Assembly: GCF_026151205.1 (NCBI RefSeq)
Contig: NC_087073.1
Coordinates: 9,810,411 to 9,874,410, forward strand
DNA from: Bolinopsis microptera
Lineage: Eukaryota; Ctenophora; Tentaculata; Lobata; Bolinopsidae
Direction: 5' to 3'
Length of the DNA: 64,000 bases
Made by a program: the position numbers and the translations under genes. Below are positions 63,851 through 64,000 of this stretch, in pieces (positions within the stretch are counted from its first letter, which is position 1; each line of letters begins with the position of its first letter). The notes under the pieces were generated by a model, which was not told the DNA's origin, made no database searches, and saw only the letters and a list, made by a program, of their open reading frames with translations.

Positions 63851-64000
63851 CTGAATAAGTAATTGTAGTAAAGAAGTTAGAGAATGATGTTAGCATTTAA
63901 GTTACATCTCTCATAGATCGCCCGCAATCCTCGCAAGTTTTAACTCCAATCTACCCATTCCTGTTTTTTGCAGAATGCAGCAATTTTTATTGAAAGCATG

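Overview
This window is nuclear DNA from an animal. The genes are split by short GT-AG introns and encode metazoan families: a class C GPCR, a rhodopsin-type GPCR, CDK7, a nucleostemin-type GTPase, RCC1L, C2H2 zinc fingers, EF-hand proteins and BTB proteins. These sit among intact LINE and LTR retrotransposons. The mix would suit an early-branching invertebrate such as a cnidarian, but I cannot fix the lineage from the sequence alone.

Layout. 1-1553 is simple repeat (a 1.3-kb pyrimidine tract, then a TGTCC minisatellite and a C-run). 2090-4395 is a many-fingered C2H2 protein split by one frameshift. 6055-6300 is an orphan Glu/Lys-rich exon. 6779-7708 is a 58-bp minisatellite. 8063-19241 (minus strand) is a class C GPCR gene whose first membrane helix is cut by a complete 7.1-kb RNase H-bearing LINE flanked by a 7-bp target duplication. 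21658-23101 is an RCC1L homologue and 23432-24586 a four-exon EF-hand-like protein. 24674-25392 is an inverted-repeat element capped by G/C homopolymers. 25580-31645 is a tandem array of three intronless BTB genes (the middle one frameshifted), with a decayed fourth tail. 32261-35632 holds a MITE and, a few bases away, a 3-kb foldback element.

35679-38143 is a GNL3/GNL3L GTPase. 38504-58564 is a CDK7 gene stretched to 20 kb. One of its introns contains a CR1-like LINE and an oppositely oriented GPCR gene. Another contains a complete Ty3/Gypsy-like element with nearly identical 789-bp LTRs. On the right, 59005-60234 is a secretagogin/calbindin-like EF-hand gene with a 54-bp duplication covering a splice donor. 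62876-63850 holds exons of a HARBI1-like (PIF/Harbinger) protein running off the window. Two orphan terminal exons lie nearby.

The most unusual item is ORF1 of the CR1-like LINE (44571-45953). It appears to join an AlkB-like 2-oxoglutarate/Fe(II) dioxygenase domain to an SGNH hydrolase domain, with the key residues of both preserved. The CDK7 and GPCR loci show how recent, intact mobile elements have reshaped this region. Exons outside long open frames were placed by reading splice sites and protein similarity by eye, so their exact edges are tentative.
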